This document shows positions 43,246 through 43,588 of a stretch of 43,588 nucleotides of DNA, piece by piece. Origin of the DNA: Chromera velia. Its lineage: Eukaryota; Sar; Chromeraceae. Within the stretch, counting starts at the first letter, position 1, and every line of letters begins with the position of its first letter. A model generated the notes under the pieces. That model was not told the DNA's origin, did no database searches, and worked only from the letters and a program-made list of their open reading frames with translations. The position numbers were made by a program, and so were the translations under genes. The stretch covers positions 33,538 through 77,125 of the forward strand of contig JAHBMJ010003835.1 of assembly GCA_018398765.1 (NCBI GenBank). The letters are read 5' to 3'.

Positions 43246-43588
43246 GATGGATCGATGGTACCTCCCCAAAGAGATTAGACAATTCAGCTGATCACTCACA
43301 GATGATTGTTCTGCAATGTCATTTCTGTAGTAAGAACGGGCGACCAGAGAAAGAAATTCTGATGATGGATGCGATGCGTATGTCTGCATGAGAAACACAC
43401 TGTATGATCGAAGTGAGAAGAGGGATCGAGGCCCCAGTCGATCGCTTGCGTCCATTCTCTCATGCACTCTTTTCTTAAGCACTTGATTAGCGTGCATGTA
43501 CGCATGGTGATGTGAGGAGCCTAAGGGAAATGAAGTAATGCAAACTTTGCATGGTCGGTTGTTTGTAGAGACTCCGTGCGCTGGTACT
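43246..43588. other. Downstream flank of the kinase
   Basis: No feature is recognised. Minus-strand open frames here are antisense to the kinase end and show no domain. The 3' UTR and terminator of the kinase presumably lie here. Confidence 0.5.

Overview
This window is nuclear DNA from a eukaryotic protist. Genes are split into many short exons with GT-AG introns, gene order runs on both strands, and introns and spacers are full of CA, GA, GACA, GATA and TCAG microsatellites. Genes sit in mixed-GC DNA, separated by very AT-rich stretches that often abut short CpG-rich islands. The gene set is epsilon-tubulin (a triplet-microtubule and flagellum marker), a hybrid histidine kinase, a two-pore K+ channel with EF-hand, and a receptor joining a bacterial-type binding domain to Cys-rich repeats and multiple membrane helices. 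With frequent TGCATGCA and GAGACG motifs, this fits a photosynthetic alveolate such as a chromerid (Chromera velia-like). That assignment is inference; no rRNA or organelle marker is present.

Layout. 1-486 (-): N-terminal part of a membrane-anchored metallophosphatase. 1374-8878 (-): complete 15-exon epsilon-tubulin. 8879-9644: divergent promoter region with repeated GGAGACGGC boxes and a striking inverted repeat. 9645-11111 (+): RBBP9-like serine hydrolase. 12010-13176 (+): broken RING/TRAF-type zinc-finger gene. 13860-14690: minisatellite with very long TG tracts. 15960-19530 (+): two-pore K+ channel. 20443-25002 (+): leucine-rich-repeat protein with one apparent frameshift. 25003-26900: AT-rich, repeat-like DNA. 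26924-36513 (-): 16-exon receptor-like protein. 37157-38294 (+): unrecognised gene. 38300-39500: AT-rich spacer ending in a GC island. 39607-43245 (+): hybrid histidine kinase with two receiver domains whose phospho-acceptor His is replaced by Tyr.

Exon models were built by eye. Joins were kept only where GT-AG sites, reading phase and family similarity agreed, and phase closes across all of epsilon-tubulin, the LRR gene (apart from one extra base), the K+ channel and the kinase. One join in the receptor (30177 to 29948) does not close. The genes do not form one pathway. Several are sensory or signalling genes (receptor, kinase, Ca2+-linked K+ channel), beside flagellar and housekeeping genes.
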